Shown one piece after another: positions 49,742-51,000 of a DNA stretch of 51,000 bases. The stretch lies in contig CAUYUJ010013969.1 of the NCBI GenBank assembly GCA_963575745.1, positions 224,609 to 275,608 of the forward strand, given 5' to 3'. Each line of letters begins with the position of its first letter. The first letter of the stretch is position 1. The DNA comes from Prorocentrum cordatum (Eukaryota; Sar; Dinophyceae; Prorocentrales; Prorocentraceae). Made by a program: the position numbers and the translations under genes. A model generated the notes under the pieces. The model worked only from the letters and a program-made list of their open reading frames with translations, was not told where the DNA came from and did not search any database.

Positions 49742-49813
49742 CCTCTGCTTGACGAACGCCCCTCCCCAGGCACTTCTGACCGCCATCGTGCCTGAGCGAA
49801 GGGAAGGCACGCG
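49742..49813. repeat. 72-bp direct repeat, right copy
   Basis: Partner of 49477-49548, 265 bases downstream. Confidence 0.85.
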
Positions 49814-50244
49814 GCCGGCTCCCTCGGGGATCTTCTGACCCGGGTCAATCCAGACCCGGGTCAGCAGGAAACCAAAAAACTGCAATGCAGGAAAAAAAAA
49901 CTGCAGCGCAGGCCCTCGCAAACCCAGGTCAGCCAATACGCGCGGCCGCCTCGCGGCCACGAGCGGCTCGCTGCCCCGGGTCAGCCAGAGGGGGTCTTCG
50001 CAGGATCCTGCAGGATCCGGCGCGCTGGCTGACCCCCGTCTGCACTGACCCCCGTCTCGAGGCTCCGGACTCCCCCGGCGCCTCTCCGCGCCGGAGAGGC
50101 GCCCGCGCGTCGGGGAGGGAGCGCCCGGCGGCGGGGCCGCTGCCGGCCGAGGCCAGCAGACGTCGCACCCGGGAGGAGGAGGCGCTTCGGAGGCGGCCGC
50201 CCCGGGGGGGGTCCGGGCCGCACGGGCCCCGCCGAACGCCCGTC

Positions 50245-50470
50245 GAGAAGGGGAGACGAGGGTGACCCCCCCCCCCCCTCCAGGGGTGCTTCTGGTGCAG
50301 TTTTTCACAAAAAAAATAAATCTGTCAAGAAAGGGAGACGAGGGCAAATCTCCCCCCCTCCAGGGGTCCATCTGCAGGTGCAACTGGTCCCCAAAAAGAG
50401 CAGGAAACAACGTCTGCCAAGAAAGGGAGACGAGGGCGCCCCCCCCCTCCAGGGGCCCATCTGGCGCAAT
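50245..50470. repeat. ~90-bp tandem repeat, three units
   Basis: GAAGGGGAGACGAGGG or AAGAAAGGGAGACGAGGG followed by a C run and CTCCAGGGGTCCATCTG occurs at about 50245, 50328 and 50421, with spacings of roughly 83 and 92 bases. The C runs (up to 13) differ in length between units. Confidence 0.8.
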
Positions 50471-50773
50471 TGTTCTACAACAGAGAGCACGTGGGCGGCC
50501 CCGGGGTCCGAGAAGGGCCCCAGGCAGGCCGAGGGAGGCAACAGCGCCTCGTCGAAGCCGGAGCCTCGAGCCTCGCCCCGCCTTCCTGCTGGACGGAGCC
50601 AACGCTGGGCCACCTCGGGCCCCCAGCCGACCCCACACGGCACAAGCGCTCGGAGGTCCGCGCGGGGATGTCTCGCATCGGCCCTGGGCCCCAGACGCCC
50701 CCCTGGGTCGAGGGGGCAGGGAAGAGGCGCGCGCGCGCGGCGGGGCACCGGAGATCCGAGACTCCATCGCCAT

Positions 50774-50814
50774 CCGTCGCGGACAAGAAACGAGTCGTCT
50801 CTTGTCCGCGACGG
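50774..50814. repeat. Perfect 15-bp hairpin
   Basis: CCGTCGCGGACAAGA pairs with TCTTGTCCGCGACGG across an 11-base loop. A short direct repeat (CGTCGTTTCTGAAA) follows at about 50819 and 50851. There is no T run after the stem, and a bacterial-style terminator is not relevant in this genome. Confidence 0.7.
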
Positions 50815-51000
50815 GCTCGTCGTTTCTGAAAACGGACTAAGAAATGCCCGTCGTTTCTGAAACGACTCGCATTTTTTTGTTTTTTTGTTCCAGCTGCCTC
50901 GCGATCTGAAATCAAAAGGTCATATGAAACAGCAAAAGCCTTGCAGCCAGGAGGCGCAAGAATGCGTGAACGCGGGGTACTGATCACGCGAGAATTCCCA

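Overview
The window looks like nuclear DNA of a dinoflagellate (inference; no species named). Three things support this. A dinoflagellate spliced-leader (SL) relic lies on the - strand at 28457-28653. A Ty1/copia-type element of the protist kind occupies 32863-43644 and has a VHGDDF reverse-transcriptase box. The rest is a GC-rich landscape of triplet arrays, minisatellites and short inverted-repeat elements, with almost no uninterrupted genes. Nothing bacterial (operons, ribosome binding sites, CRISPR) is visible.

Layout. 0-3 kb: CTC and CT arrays, then a broken host-like gene on the - strand (2143-3165). 4-5 kb: a degenerate tRNA-like sequence and GC-rich dispersed repeats. 5.4-6.2 kb: a CCT array. 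6.3-7.6 kb: a small terminal-inverted-repeat (TIR) element and an ~84-bp tandem array. 8-10.5 kb: triplet arrays, an inverted-repeat element and a ~190-bp repeat. 10.6-13.9 kb: a 'CCAAGACGGC' minisatellite that includes a ~383-bp higher-order repeat. 14.7-15.5 kb: a very large palindrome. 15.9-24.8 kb: foldback elements, an ~845-bp (CTA)n array and a ~1-kb GGA array. 24.8-26.3 kb: two retrotransposon-derived fragments. 26.9-29.7 kb: inverted-repeat elements and the SL relic. 31.2-31.9 kb: more minisatellite. 32.86-43.64 kb: the LTR retrotransposon. 43.65-51 kb: foldback elements, a TA-flanked element, a 2-kb 27-bp minisatellite and short repeats.

The main object is the retrotransposon, read on the - strand. 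It has 175-bp LTRs (3 differences, TG...CA ends), a CCGGG target-site duplication, a primer-binding site that fits an initiator-Met-like tRNA, and a purine tract. The order is Gag - zinc knuckles - protease - integrase - reverse transcriptase - RNase H (copia order), followed by about 2.5 kb of extra coding sequence. That extra sequence holds a coiled-coil/proline-rich protein and a second frame with an RRM-like segment. The whole element is dense in GTTAA/TTAAC, rare in the flanks. Its LTRs carry a short SL-like sequence in the sense direction. The coding region has at least seven frame changes and two in-frame stops, although the LTRs are nearly identical.

Outside this element I can defend few genes. 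The other coding-looking stretches are degenerate or partial and are marked so. Four families of short inverted-repeat elements recur in the window; one TA-flanked copy sits exactly inside the SL relic.
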